Source of the DNA: Cupriavidus sp. D384
GTDB lineage: Bacteria > Pseudomonadota > Gammaproteobacteria > Burkholderiales > Burkholderiaceae
Direction: 5' to 3'
Length of the DNA stretch: 64,000 nucleotides
Assembly: GCF_001652915.1 (NCBI RefSeq)
Contig: NZ_BBQI01000024.1
Coordinates: 124,001-188,000, forward strand
Under the pieces are notes generated by a model, which saw nothing but the letters and a program-made list of their open reading frames with translations, had not been told where the DNA came from and made no database searches. The translations under genes were made by a program, and so were the position numbers. Shown one piece after another: positions 29,036-38,370 of this stretch. Position 1 is the stretch's first letter. Every line of letters begins with the position of its first letter.

Positions 29036-29776
29036 ATGGAATCGGCTGTCAATCTTTGGCCCCTGCTCGGGGTCGGCGTCATCATCCTCGGCTTCGTCCT
29101 GCGGTTCAATCCCATGATGGTGGTGGCGGCAGCCGCCATTGTCACGGGGCTGGCCGCGTCGATGCCGGTCGTGCAAATCTTTACTGCCATCGGCACGGCC
29201 TTCGTCAAGGCACGCAATCTGCCGCTGATCATCCTGCTGCCGCTGGCGGTGATCGGCCTGCTGGAACGCCACGGGCTGCGCGAGCATGCGCAGGCGTGGA
29301 TTTCGCGGATCGCTTCGGCCACGGTCGGCCGTCTGCTGATCGTCTACCTGGCCGTGCGCGAGCTGACCGCCGCCGTGGGCCTGACCAGCCTGGGCGGCCA
29401 TCCGCAGATGGTGCGTCCGCTGCTGGCCCCGATGGCCGAAGGCGCGGCGGAAACGCGCTTCGGCCACCTGCCCGAGCCGGTGCGCCAGCGCGTGCTGGCA
29501 TTCTGCGCGGCCACCGACAACGTGGGCCTGTTCTTCGGCGAAGACATCTTCGTGGCATTCGGTGCCATTGCGCTGATGCACACGTTCCTGCTGTCGTCGA
29601 ATATCGATGTCGAGCCGCTGCACATTGCCGTGTGGGGTATTCCCACCGCGATCTGCGCCTTCCTGATCCACGCCGTGCGCCTGAGGCGCCTGGATGGCTG
29701 GCTGGCCCGCGAACTCGGCGGCAAGCAACCGGCCGGCACGCCGGCCACCGCCGCTGCCGCAGCCAAAGGGGAGTAA
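29036..29776 (+). CDS. DUF969 membrane protein, putative 5-oxoproline transporter part
   Basis: This is a 246-residue integral membrane protein. The start at 29036 (MESAVNLWPLLGVGVIILGF) is the first Met after pxpA and gives a membrane-type N-terminus; the open frame reaches further upstream within pxpA. About five to six TM segments are visible (LLGVGVIILGFVLRF, MMVVAAAAIVTGLA, LPLIILLPLAVIGLL, LLIVYLAVRELTAA, FVAFGAIALMHTFLL). The C-terminus is Ala/Lys-rich. DUF969 and DUF979 are nearly always adjacent, and in this operon they sit between the 5-oxoprolinase genes and pyroglutamyl peptidase. That makes them good candidates for uptake of 5-oxoproline or pyroglutamyl peptides. Transport is inferred, not known. 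Confidence 0.82.
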   Translation: MESAVNLWPLLGVGVIILGFVLRFNPMMVVAAAAIVTGLAASMPVVQIFTAIGTAFVKARNLPLIILLPLAVIGLLERHGLREHAQAWISRIASATVGRLLIVYLAVRELTAAVGLTSLGGHPQMVRPLLAPMAEGAAETRFGHLPEPVRQRVLAFCAATDNVGLFFGEDIFVAFGAIALMHTFLLSSNIDVEPLHIAVWGIPTAICAFLIHAVRLRRLDGWLARELGGKQPAGTPATAAAAAKGE

Positions 29777-29779
29777 GCG

Positions 29780-30730
29780 ATGATTATCTCGATCGAATAT
29801 CTCTACTGGCTGGCCGGCTTTGTCCTGCTGATCACCGCGCTGATGACGTTCACGGACAAGACGCATCCGCGCCGGCTGACCACGGGCCTGTTCTGGCTGC
29901 TCTACGCCATCATCTTCCTGATCGGCGACAAGATCCCGCCGGCCATCGTCGGCGTGGGTGCCGTGGTAATGGCGCTGATCGCCGGGTTTGGCGGCGTGGG
30001 CCATGGCAAGCACGGCACGTTGTCCGAAGAGAAGCGCCGCGCCAGCGCCAGGCGCCTGGGTAACAAGCTGTTCATCCCTGCGCTGCTGATTCCGCTGATC
30101 ACGGTGCTGGGAACGGTGCTGTTCAAGGACGTCAAGATTGCCGGGCTGCCGCTGCTGGATCCGAAGAACGTCACGTTCGTGTCGCTGGGTGTGGGCTGCC
30201 TGGTGTCGCTGTTCGTGGTCTGCTGGCTGACGCGCGACACGCCCGCGCAGAGCATGCGCGAATCGCGCCGCCTGATCGAGGCGCTGGGCTGGGCGCTGGT
30301 GCTGCCGCAGATGCTGGCGATGCTGGGCCTGGTGTTTGCCGATGCCGGCGTGGGCAAGGCCGTGGCGCACCTGACCACGTCGTATATCAACATGGACTTC
30401 AAGTTCGTGGCGGTGACGGTCTACTGCGTGGGCATGGCGCTGTTCACAGTCATCATGGGTAACGGCTTTGCCGCGTTCCCGGTGATGACGGGTGGCGTCG
30501 GCGTGCCGATCCTGGTGGGCGTATTCCACGGGAACCCGGCCGTGATGGCGGCCATCGGCATGTTCTCGGGCTACTGCGGCACGCTGATGACGCCGATGGC
30601 GGCCAACTTCAATATCGTGCCGGCCGCGCTGCTGGAACTGGAAGACAAGAACGCCGTGATCCGCGCGCAGTTGCCCACCGCGTTCGGCATCCTGATCGCC
30701 AACATCTTCCTGCTTTACTTCCTGATGTAA
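29780..30730 (+). CDS. DUF979 membrane protein, putative 5-oxoproline transporter part
   Basis: This is a 316-residue polytopic protein with about eight to nine TM helices ([90 protein letters not shown] in part). Small-residue motifs [15 protein letters not shown] and [18 protein letters not shown] resemble the re-entrant motifs of ion-transporter-type permeases. It is 3 bp from the DUF969 stop with AAAGGGGAG before the ATG, so the two are made together. It is a probable second half of the transporter. Confidence 0.82.
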   Translation: MIISIEYLYWLAGFVLLITALMTFTDKTHPRRLTTGLFWLLYAIIFLIGDKIPPAIVGVGAVVMALIAGFGGVGHGKHGTLSEEKRRASARRLGNKLFIPALLIPLITVLGTVLFKDVKIAGLPLLDPKNVTFVSLGVGCLVSLFVVCWLTRDTPAQSMRESRRLIEALGWALVLPQMLAMLGLVFADAGVGKAVAHLTTSYINMDFKFVAVTVYCVGMALFTVIMGNGFAAFPVMTGGVGVPILVGVFHGNPAVMAAIGMFSGYCGTLMTPMAANFNIVPAALLELEDKNAVIRAQLPTAFGILIANIFLLYFLM

Positions 30731-30740
30731 GGAAACTGCC

Positions 30741-31400
30741 ATGTCCGTCCGTACCGTCCTGCTGACCGGCTTCGAGCCGTTTGAACAAGAGCCGATCAAT
30801 CCCTCGTGGGAGGCGGTGCGGGCGCTCGATGGCGAGCGCGTGGGCGATGCGGTGATCGTCGCGCGCCAGTTGCCGTGCGTATTCGGCAATGCCATCGATG
30901 CGATGGCGGCACTCGTAGAAACACTAAAACCGGATGTGGTGATTGCCGTGGGCCAGGCCGGCGGCCGCACCGAGATGTCGATCGAGCGCGTGGCGATCAA
31001 TGTGGACGATGCCCGCATTGCCGACAACGCCGGGGCCCAGCCCATCGACAACACCATCGCGCCGGATGGCCCCGCCGCGTACTTCTCGACGCTGCCGATC
31101 AAGGCCATCGTGCGCGACATGCGCGCCGCCGGCGTGCCGGCGATGGTGTCGCAGACTGCTGGCACCTTTGTCTGCAACCACGTGTTCTACGGGCTGATGC
31201 ACGCGCTGGCGCAACGCCAGACCACGGCGGCCACGCGCGGCGGCTTCATCCACATTCCCTATCTGCCCGAGCAGGCCGCACGGCATCCCGGCGCGCCAAG
31301 CCTGGCGCTCGACACGCTGATCGCCGGCCTGCGCGTGGCCGTTGCCACGTCGCTGGCGACCGATACCGATATCCGCGAGCAGGGCGGCCAGCTGCACTGA
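30741..31400 (+). CDS. pcp: Pyroglutamyl-peptidase I
   Basis: This is a 219-residue cysteine peptidase that removes N-terminal 5-oxoproline from peptides. Catalytic residues are Glu82 ([11 protein letters not shown]), Cys145 ([14 protein letters not shown]) and His171 ([10 protein letters not shown]). The family start is [20 protein letters not shown]. Length is normal. As the last gene of the pxp operon it supplies free 5-oxoproline for PxpABC, giving glutamate. AAGGAAA precedes the ATG. Confidence 0.97.
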   Translation: MSVRTVLLTGFEPFEQEPINPSWEAVRALDGERVGDAVIVARQLPCVFGNAIDAMAALVETLKPDVVIAVGQAGGRTEMSIERVAINVDDARIADNAGAQPIDNTIAPDGPAAYFSTLPIKAIVRDMRAAGVPAMVSQTAGTFVCNHVFYGLMHALAQRQTTAATRGGFIHIPYLPEQAARHPGAPSLALDTLIAGLRVAVATSLATDTDIREQGGQLH

Positions 31401-31437
31401 TTGCTGCCGGCGGGCAGTCGATGACTGGCCGTCGGTC

Positions 31438-32721
31438 CTATTTCGATTCCTGCCGGGTTTGCGTCGCCGCAGCCACAGCCCGCGCCGTGGCACGCCGCTG
31501 GGCGCGTCTCTGCAGGCGCCGCCGCAGCGTGATCTGCTCGAGGCGCCAGACCACATAGAAGAAGGCCAGGAACGGCCATAGCCAGCCCAGCCATTGCGCC
31601 AGGCTGTTGAAGTGGACGAAGCGGCCCATGCGCCAGCCTTGCTCCGAAATCCACGCGTAGGGGTTTGGCGGCAGGATATTGGTCAGCACCACGAGCCCGA
31701 TCAGCGATACCACCGCCAGCACCGCGCGCAGCCAGCGCGGCAGGCGCAGCAGCAGGACCAGCACCAGCGAACTGGTCAGCAGGGCGAAGCGCCCGCCCTC
31801 GGACAGCCAGTTGAACGCGTTGTCGTCGGGGAACTGCAGCTCCGCGACGCTGGCCTTGATGATCAGCGCGGCGGTCAGCAGCCCGGCCAGGATGCGCAGC
31901 ATCGGCGCGGTGCGCCGCATGGCGAGCGACGCAAACAGCCCGGTGCCGATCCAGCTCGATGCCGTCACCATGGTTTCCAGCAGCAACTGGTTCTGCAGGT
32001 CGTCGGGCCGCAGGTTGATGCTGTCCTGCCACGCAATCAGCGCCGGGAAATAGGCCTGCACCCACACCATCGGCCATGAGTCGGGATCGGTCAGCCATTC
32101 GCGCACGATGCCGCCCATGCCGAACAGGTGCTCCTGCGGAAACACCTGGGCGAACGGCCACAGTACGATCAGCACGATCGCAAAGCTGGCATGGGGTTCG
32201 AACCATGCCATGCGCACGCGGGTCAGGTTGCCGCGGTCGATCAGCGCGCTTGTGAACGGTGCCACCACGGCGGCGCCCAGCAGTGCGCCCAGCGCGTTGG
32301 TGATCAGGTCGATGTTCGACGATATCCGGGTAGGCAGCCACGTCTGCAGCGCTTCCATGACCGAAGACAGCAGCGCGCCGGCCACCAGCGCGATCAGCGT
32401 GGCGCGTGCGCCCGATACGCGCGGATGCAGCGACAGCACCACGAGCGCGCCAAAGGGGCAGTAGCCCAGTACATTGGTGAGCAGGTCGAATTCGGTGATG
32501 TAGCGCGGCTTGGGGGCGGTCAGGAATGCGAACGGCGAGATGCCGTTGCTTATCCAGCCCGAGAACGGATACAGGCTGGCGTAGACCACCAGAAGCGTGA
32601 AGCAGATCAGCCCCACACGCGCCAGCGGCGAATGTCGGGGCATCCAGCCCTCCAGCTCCGGTTGCGGCGGAGCCTGCGGGGGCGTCGGGGGCGAAGGGGG
32701 CAGGGGCGTATCCGGTGCCAT
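31438..32721 (-). CDS. VanZ-like polytopic membrane protein
   Basis: This is a 427-residue protein. The N-terminus is a cytoplasmic Pro-rich tail (first 25 residues). The first membrane block contains the VanZ-type sequence SLYPFSGW, ITEFDLLTNVLGYCPFGALVVL and SSVMEALQTWLPTRISSNIDLITNALGALLG (split here for length; it is continuous in the protein). In all about eleven to twelve TM helices are predicted, so there is a second membrane half beyond the usual VanZ domain. The C-terminus is Arg-rich and cytoplasmic. It is downstream of, and colinear with, the MCE lipid-transport genes (50-bp gap) and may be cotranscribed. VanZ proteins are linked to envelope-drug resistance, but the exact role is unknown. 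Confidence 0.75.
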   Translation of the reverse strand: MAPDTPLPPSPPTPPQAPPQPELEGWMPRHSPLARVGLICFTLLVVYASLYPFSGWISNGISPFAFLTAPKPRYITEFDLLTNVLGYCPFGALVVLSLHPRVSGARATLIALVAGALLSSVMEALQTWLPTRISSNIDLITNALGALLGAAVVAPFTSALIDRGNLTRVRMAWFEPHASFAIVLIVLWPFAQVFPQEHLFGMGGIVREWLTDPDSWPMVWVQAYFPALIAWQDSINLRPDDLQNQLLLETMVTASSWIGTGLFASLAMRRTAPMLRILAGLLTAALIIKASVAELQFPDDNAFNWLSEGGRFALLTSSLVLVLLLRLPRWLRAVLAVVSLIGLVVLTNILPPNPYAWISEQGWRMGRFVHFNSLAQWLGWLWPFLAFFYVVWRLEQITLRRRLQRRAQRRATARAVAAATQTRQESK

Positions 32722-32771
32722 TGACTGCGTAGAACCTTACGGCCTGATTCGCACTATAGGCGCTTCGGGCC

Positions 32772-33479
32772 TCATTGGCGCGGTGGGGTGGGCTTGGGTG
32801 TCTCTTCGGGCGGCAGCGGCACCGCGTTGCGCCCCGGCGGGTTCACGCGCGGCAACTGCGCTGGGCCGGCAGCGGCGGCGGCCTCCAGCGGCAGCGTGGC
32901 GGTCCAGTCGAGGATCGCGGCGATGACCGCGTCGCTGCTGGCCGACAGCGCCTTCACGCCGCCCGCACCGTCGGCGCTGGGCGCCGGCAGCTCGGCCACA
33001 AAGGTCTTTTGTCCGATCAGTCCCTTGTGGAAGACCGTGGCCCGCGCGCGCACCACGCCGCGGCTGCTGGTGGCCGAGTCGAAGACCTGCTCGAAACCGA
33101 GCAGGTCCACCTTGATCGCCGGTACGGTGGTATCGCCGTACCAGGTCAGTTCGCCGCGCGTGGACACGGCGTCGCGCAGTCGGTCGTCGAAGAGCCGCGT
33201 CGGGGCGTCTACCCAGCGCTGCGTGGCGTATGCCTGCAGCCGTTGGGCCTGGGTGTACTGCAGCCGGTAGTAGATGCCCCGGCCGTCCATCCATGTCGGG
33301 CCATCGGTCTCGGCCACGCGCAGCTTGGGCAGGCGGGCGGGCGGCTGCGACGGCGCGGCGGCCAGGGGACCCAGGTCGTAGGTGGTGCTGGGCTTGGCGG
33401 GCGACAGCACGCTGCAGCCGGACAGGGCCGTCAGCGCCGTCAGCATGACCAGCGAGGCAAGGGCGGAAGCGGTTCTCAT
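32772..33479 (-). CDS. ABC-type MCE system auxiliary lipoprotein (PqiC-like)
   Basis: This is a 235-residue lipoprotein. The start at 33479 (MRTASALASLVMLTALTALSGC) gives a proper lipobox with Cys near residue 21; an upstream in-frame Met at 33509 only adds a charged leader. The core motif TTYDLGPL and RLPKLRVAETDGPTWMDGRGIYYRLQY-type sequence (in parts) place it in the ABC-transport auxiliary lipoprotein family that works with MCE proteins. The C-terminus is Pro-rich. It is predicted to sit in the outer membrane as the acceptor end of the lipid path. Confidence 0.82.
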   Translation of the reverse strand: MRTASALASLVMLTALTALSGCSVLSPAKPSTTYDLGPLAAAPSQPPARLPKLRVAETDGPTWMDGRGIYYRLQYTQAQRLQAYATQRWVDAPTRLFDDRLRDAVSTRGELTWYGDTTVPAIKVDLLGFEQVFDSATSSRGVVRARATVFHKGLIGQKTFVAELPAPSADGAGGVKALSASSDAVIAAILDWTATLPLEAAAAAGPAQLPRVNPPGRNAVPLPPEETPKPTPPRQ

Positions 33480-33523
33480 GGTGGATTCCCGACGGTGGAT
33501 CTGACGCATGGCGCGGCGATGGT

Positions 33524-34465
33524 TCAGGGCGCGTGGAAGCCCGGCTCGCCGGGTCCGGGCGCCGCGGACGAGCCGCCGAACAGCACGCTGCTGGGCTGGT
33601 CGTTGAACTGGCCGGCTGCGCGGTCGATGCTGCGCGTGGCCTGGCGGGCATCGCGCGCCAGCCCGTTGATCTGCGGCAGCGTTTCCTGCGTGAAGATGCC
33701 GGCCGCCTGCTGCACCGAATCGGCGGCGCCCTGCATGTTCTCGCCCACGCGGTTCACGGTGCTCATCACCGTGCCGTGCGGGTTGGCCAGGTCATCGGCC
33801 AGCCGGCGCGTGGAGGCCAGCGTGGCGTTCAGGTTGTCCACGGCCTGCGGCAGGCGGGCGGCTGCAGGCTGCAGCGACGCGGCCAGCTTCGAATAGTCGT
33901 CGGCGGTCTTGTGTACCGATTTGATGGCGGCCATCAGCTCATCCCGATTGGTGGTCTGGAACATCTCGTTGAGCGATGACATCAGCGTCTCGGTCTGGGT
34001 CAGCAGCGAGTCGCCGCGCTTTTCCAGTTCCTCGAAGAAGCCGGGACGCATCACGATGCGCGCGGGCTCGCGTGCCGACGTGTGCAGCGGCGGCGAGCTG
34101 GTGCTGGCGCCGTCCTCGCGCGCGGTGTCGTCCAGCTGCACATAGGCGATGCCGGTCACGCCCTGGAAGCCCAGCGTGGCATAGGTGGTGCGCGTGATCG
34201 GCGTGTCCTGGTTGACGCTGATGCGCACGATGATCTGGCCCGGCACCTGCGGATCGAACTTGATCGACAACACCTTGCCGACATCGAGGCCGCGATACTT
34301 CACGTCGGCCTGGGGACCCAGCCCGTTGACCGTCGACCGGGTGATCAGGTCGTACGGTACGCGCACGGCGTGGTCGCTGCTGAACCAGAACAGCGAGAAC
34401 AGCACCAGGATCGCCAGTCCGATGGTGAACACGCCTGCCAGGAAGGCGTTTGACTTGTTTTCCAT
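33524..34465 (-). CDS. MCE-domain (MlaD-like) lipid-binding protein
   Basis: This is a 313-residue inner-membrane-anchored periplasmic protein. One N-terminal TM (FLAGVFTIGLAILVLFSLFWF) is followed by a single MCE beta-barrel (about residues 40-115, GLGPQADVKYRGLDVGKVLSI and TLGFQGVTGIAYVQLD in parts). A long helical/coiled-coil tail follows (about 140-280). The tail is much longer than in MlaD and resembles the needle-forming helices of other MCE proteins. Its start overlaps the ATPase stop (TGATG). Confidence 0.9.
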   Translation of the reverse strand: MENKSNAFLAGVFTIGLAILVLFSLFWFSSDHAVRVPYDLITRSTVNGLGPQADVKYRGLDVGKVLSIKFDPQVPGQIIVRISVNQDTPITRTTYATLGFQGVTGIAYVQLDDTAREDGASTSSPPLHTSAREPARIVMRPGFFEELEKRGDSLLTQTETLMSSLNEMFQTTNRDELMAAIKSVHKTADDYSKLAASLQPAAARLPQAVDNLNATLASTRRLADDLANPHGTVMSTVNRVGENMQGAADSVQQAAGIFTQETLPQINGLARDARQATRSIDRAAGQFNDQPSSVLFGGSSAAPGPGEPGFHAP

Positions 34466-35325
34466 CAGGTGTCTCCAGTATTTCCAGTTGGCGCGGCCGC
34501 GCTGCCCGGGCCCTTGAGGGCGGGCAGCGCCTGCAGCGCGCGCTGGGCGCGGTCGCCCAGAAAGTATTCGCGAATGAACGGATGATCGACCTTGATCACC
34601 TCGGCAATGGGCGCGGCGGCCAGCACCCTGCGGTCGGCCAGCACGGCCACGCGGTCGGACAGCGCCACGAGCGTGTCCAGGTCGTGCGTGATCATGACCA
34701 CCGTCAGGCCCAGCTCGCGGCGCAGTTCGCGGATCAGGGCCACGTAGTCGTCGGACGCCATCGGATCCAGGCCGGCAGTAGGTTCGTCCAGAAAAACCAG
34801 CTCGGGTTCCAGCGCCAGTGCGCGCGCCAGCGCCACACGCTTGATCATGCCGCCCGACAGGTCCGATGGCATCTTGTCGGCGTCCTTGGCCGACAGGCCC
34901 ACCAGCTGCAGCTTCAGCAGCGACGCCTGGCAGATCAGGTTGTCGGGCAGCGCGCGCATTTCGCGCAGCGGCAGCGCGATATTGTCGATGACCGACAGCG
35001 CCGAAAACAGCGCGCCGCGCTGGAATTGCAGGCCCCAGCGGTTGCGCAGCGTCTGCAGCTGCGCGGCGTTCAGGCCGGCGGGGTTCTCGCCGAAGACCTT
35101 GATCGTGCCCGAGGTCGGCCGCTCCAGGCCCACGATCTGGCGCAGCAGCACGGTCTTGCCCGTGCCCGAGCCGCCCACGATCGACAGCACCTCGCCGCGA
35201 TAGACGTCGAGGTTCAGGTTGTCGTGCACGACATTGTCGCCATAGCGCTTGACGAGGTTGTGCACCTCGATGATTTTCTCGCGCGGGGTGTCGGGGCCGA
35301 CTTCCGGCGTGGCGATGGTATTCAT
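34465..35325 (-). CDS. MlaF-like ABC transporter ATPase
   Basis: This is a 286-residue ABC ATPase. Walker A GGSGTGKT is at residues 51-58, the signature motif is LSGGMIKRVALARAL, and Walker B with D-loop is LVFLDEPTAGLDP. The switch His is in MITHDLDTL. The start at 35325 is inside the stop of the permease gene (ATGA). It energises lipid movement through the MCE complex in the inner membrane. Confidence 0.95.
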   Translation of the reverse strand: MNTIATPEVGPDTPREKIIEVHNLVKRYGDNVVHDNLNLDVYRGEVLSIVGGSGTGKTVLLRQIVGLERPTSGTIKVFGENPAGLNAAQLQTLRNRWGLQFQRGALFSALSVIDNIALPLREMRALPDNLICQASLLKLQLVGLSAKDADKMPSDLSGGMIKRVALARALALEPELVFLDEPTAGLDPMASDDYVALIRELRRELGLTVVMITHDLDTLVALSDRVAVLADRRVLAAAPIAEVIKVDHPFIREYFLGDRAQRALQALPALKGPGSAAAPTGNTGDT

Positions 35326-36452
35326 AGGCCCACGTTCTTGAACAGGATGGCGAAGACCGCGTCGGCCAGGATGACCACGGTGATCGACGTCACCACCGAT
35401 GCCGTGGTGCCCTGGCCCAGGCTCTGCGTGTTGGGCTTGATGCGCAGCCCGAAGTGGCAGGCGGTCAGCGCGATCAGCATGCCGAACGCCACGCCCTTGC
35501 CCAGGCCCAGCCACAGGTTGGCCACCGGCACCGCGTCGGGCAACTGGCGCAGGAAGAACGCGTAGCTGATGTCGAGCTGGTAGCGCGCGGCCACCATGCC
35601 GCCGGCCAGCGCCATCACGTCGGTCCACGCCACCAGCAGCGGCATCGAGATGGCCAGCGCGATCACGCGCGGCATGATCAGCCGGAAGCCGTGCGAGATG
35701 CCCATCACGCTCATCGCGTCGAGTTCCTCGGTCACGCGCATCACGCCGATCTGGGCGGTGATGGCCGAACCGGAGCGGCCGGCAATCAGGATGGCGGCCA
35801 GCACGGGCCCCAGCTCGCGGATCACGGCCATGCCCAGGATGTTGACGATAAAGGTGCTGGCGCCGAATGTGCGCAGCTGGTTGGCCGACAGGTAGGACAG
35901 CACGATGCCGATCAGGAATCCGACCAGCGCCGTGATCCCCAGTGCCTTGTAGCCCACGTTGTAGACGTTGGCGGAGATCTCGCGCCACGGGCCGCGATGC
36001 GGCGCGCGCGCAAAACGCAGCAGGTCGAACGCAAGCTGGCCCAGCATGGTGATGCCGACGCCCAGCTGGGCGAAGAACGACAGCAGCCTGGCGCCCAGCA
36101 GGGTCACCGGATTGAAACGGTCGACCATGGTCTTGCGCCAGCCGTCGGTGCGCAGGTTCTGGATACGCTCGAACACCCGGCGCTGGCCGTCGTTCAGGTC
36201 CACGCGCTCGGGCATGCGGCCGTTCCAGGCCTGCCAGATCAGCTGCGCGCCGATGTGGTCGAGCCGGGTCACGCCGGCCAGCGACCATTCGGCGTGCTGG
36301 GGCGCCTCGGTCAGTTCGTGCAGCTGGGCGCGCAGGCCGCGTGCCTCGTGGCAGCCGGCAAGCGCAAGAGCAGTCCAGTCCCCTTGCAGTTGTATGCTGC
36401 AGGCTCCGTCCTGGCGAGAGATATCAATGGCGGGCGTCGGCTGGCGATCCAA
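35322..36452 (-). CDS. MlaE/YrbE-type permease with N-terminal STAS domain
   Basis: This is a 376-residue protein. Residues 1-100 are a STAS-like domain (IQLQGDWTALAL, LDHIGAQLIWQAW) fused to the permease; in E. coli the STAS partner MlaB is a separate protein. The permease domain has about five TM helices and the MlaE signature (NVYNVGYKALGITALVGFLI, AAILIAGRSGSAITAQIGVM, VTEELDAMSVMGI, LPRVIALA-type MPRVIALAISMPLL). It is the first gene of the minus-strand MCE operon: permease, ATPase, MCE protein, lipoprotein, VanZ-like. It is divergent from birA across 153 bp. Confidence 0.93.
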   Translation of the reverse strand: MDRQPTPAIDISRQDGACSIQLQGDWTALALAGCHEARGLRAQLHELTEAPQHAEWSLAGVTRLDHIGAQLIWQAWNGRMPERVDLNDGQRRVFERIQNLRTDGWRKTMVDRFNPVTLLGARLLSFFAQLGVGITMLGQLAFDLLRFARAPHRGPWREISANVYNVGYKALGITALVGFLIGIVLSYLSANQLRTFGASTFIVNILGMAVIRELGPVLAAILIAGRSGSAITAQIGVMRVTEELDAMSVMGISHGFRLIMPRVIALAISMPLLVAWTDVMALAGGMVAARYQLDISYAFFLRQLPDAVPVANLWLGLGKGVAFGMLIALTACHFGLRIKPNTQSLGQGTTASVVTSITVVILADAVFAILFKNVGL

Positions 36453-36605
36453 AAGCGATGATCATGTGATGGCTGAGTCTCGATTCTATGCTACCAACCG
36501 GGGTCACGCGACCGGACATCCGCTGACACGGCCACGGCTACAATCTCGCCAGACTCCGCGCCATATGCCGCCCCGCCGGATTGATTCCTGATTCTTGCCG
36601 TCCCC

Positions 36606-37484
36606 ATGCCAGACATTTCCGATTCCTCTGCCGCCCACCGTGCTGTCGATGCTGCCGCCCTGCCGGCATGGCGGATCGACACCGACACCCTGCGCCAGGC
36701 GCTCGACGGCGGCCCCGCGCGGTCCTGGCAGGTCGAGGTCGTGGAGGAAACCGGCTCGACCAATGCAGACCTGACGCAGGCCAGCCGCACGGCACCGTGG
36801 GCCGATGACGCTGCCCGCGTGCGCGTGGCCTACCGCCAGACTGCCGGGCGTGGCCGGCAGGGGCGCCCCTGGCAAGGAGCCGGGCTGATGTTCTCGGTGA
36901 CGATGCCGCTGGCGCTGGCGCCGGCGCGCCTTAGCGGCCTGAGCCTGGCAGTCGGGCTGGCCGTGGCCCAGGCGCTGGAAGACTGCGATGCCGCCTGCGG
37001 GACGCGCGTGGGCCTGAAGTGGCCCAATGACCTGCAGATCGACGGCCGCAAGCTGGCCGGCATCCTGATCGAATCGGTACCGGCCGGGCCGCAGCGGCTG
37101 TGGGCGGTGATCGGCATCGGGCTGAACCTGATGCGCGATCCGGACATGGAAGCGGCGCTGGGCCGTGAACTGGCGGGCGTGGCCGAGGCCATGGCGTCGT
37201 TCGACGCGCAGCGCGACCCTACGCGCATCCTGGCGGCGGTGCTGAACCGGCTGGCGGCCATGCGGGCGACGTTCCTGGCGCAGGGCTTTGCGCCGCTGGC
37301 CCCGGCATGGTCGGCCCGCGATGCCTTCCGCAACGAACCGGTGCGGCTGCTGCATGACGGCCAGGTGCTGGCCGAAGGGCTGGCGCGGGGCGTGGATAGC
37401 GACGGCCACCTGCTGCTGGAAACGGCCGAAGGCCTGCAACGGATTGCCAGCGGCGAGGTGTCGCTGCGCGGAGCCAGCACATGA
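36606..37484 (+). CDS. birA: Biotin-protein ligase, catalytic type
   Basis: This is a 292-residue enzyme that makes biotinyl-AMP and attaches biotin to acetyl-CoA carboxylase BCCP. The class I architecture lacks a DNA-binding HTH: the protein begins with a nonconserved 40-residue lead. The catalytic core has ETGSTN, the biotinyl-AMP loop GRGRQGRPW (residues 81-89), [17 protein letters not shown], and a C-terminal SH3-like domain. It cannot be a transcriptional repressor of bio genes like E. coli BirA. It overlaps coaX (ATGA, 37481-37484). A TACAAT at 36539-36544 may be its -10 box. Confidence 0.95.
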   Translation: MPDISDSSAAHRAVDAAALPAWRIDTDTLRQALDGGPARSWQVEVVEETGSTNADLTQASRTAPWADDAARVRVAYRQTAGRGRQGRPWQGAGLMFSVTMPLALAPARLSGLSLAVGLAVAQALEDCDAACGTRVGLKWPNDLQIDGRKLAGILIESVPAGPQRLWAVIGIGLNLMRDPDMEAALGRELAGVAEAMASFDAQRDPTRILAAVLNRLAAMRATFLAQGFAPLAPAWSARDAFRNEPVRLLHDGQVLAEGLARGVDSDGHLLLETAEGLQRIASGEVSLRGAST

Positions 37485-38308
37485 GCACGCTGCTGATCGA
37501 TATCGGCAATACGCGGCTCAAATGGGCCTGGTGCGACGATGACGCGCCCGCGCAGGCACCCGTGGCCGGTGCGCTGCCCACGCCCTGGCAGCACGCCGGC
37601 GCAGCCACGCACACCGCACCCGCCGAGCGGGCTGCGCTGCTGGGCACGTGGCAGCGGCTGGCCGGCGGCCGCGCACCGGCGGTGTGGATCGCCAACGTGG
37701 CCGGGCCAACGCTGGCGGGCAAGGTCGATGCGTTACTGGTGGACGCCTTCGGCAGCAACGCCCCGCTGACATGGGTACGCACCACGGCGGCTTGTGGCGG
37801 GCTGGTCAACGGCTATCGCGAGCCGACGCAGCTGGGGGTGGATCGCTGGGTCGGCAGTATCGGCGCGCATCGCTGGCTGCCGGACCAGACGTTGCTGATT
37901 GTCACGGCAGGCACGGCCACGACGCTGGACATCGTCACCCCTACGCCCGGCGGCGCGCGATTCGACGGCGGCCTGATCCTTCCCGGCCTGCAGCTGATGC
38001 TGGGCACGCTGGCGCGCAACACCGCGCAGTTGCCCGAACTGGACGTGCTCGATACCGGCGCCGGTGCCATGCGCGCGGTGCGGGCGTTGGGCGCAGACAA
38101 CACTCACGATGCCATTGCGGCGGGCTGCCTGGCCGCGCAGGCCGGTGCCATCGAGCGCACATGGCGTGCACTGGCCGAACGCGGCGCGGTGCGCTGCCTG
38201 CTGTCGGGCGGCGCGCGTCACGCGGTGGCCGGGGCGCTCGCGATGCCGTTCGAGATGCACGATAATCTTGTGCTGCTTGGGTTGCATGCGATGGCGCTGC
38301 CCGCCTGA
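37481..38308 (+). CDS. coaX: Type III pantothenate kinase
   Basis: This is a 275-residue ASKHA-fold kinase that phosphorylates pantothenate in the first step of CoA synthesis. Motifs are [14 protein letters not shown] (phosphate-1), [25 protein letters not shown] (phosphate-2), [14 protein letters not shown] and the C-terminal [14 protein letters not shown] (adenosine motif). Type III enzymes are not feedback-inhibited by CoA and typically need a monovalent cation. Translation is coupled to birA. Confidence 0.96.
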   Translation: MSTLLIDIGNTRLKWAWCDDDAPAQAPVAGALPTPWQHAGAATHTAPAERAALLGTWQRLAGGRAPAVWIANVAGPTLAGKVDALLVDAFGSNAPLTWVRTTAACGGLVNGYREPTQLGVDRWVGSIGAHRWLPDQTLLIVTAGTATTLDIVTPTPGGARFDGGLILPGLQLMLGTLARNTAQLPELDVLDTGAGAMRAVRALGADNTHDAIAAGCLAAQAGAIERTWRALAERGAVRCLLSGGARHAVAGALAMPFEMHDNLVLLGLHAMALPA

Positions 38309-38370
38309 GCCGTTGCCATCATCGTTGGCTATCTTTTGCTGTTCACACTCATTCGATCGACTCGCGCCAA

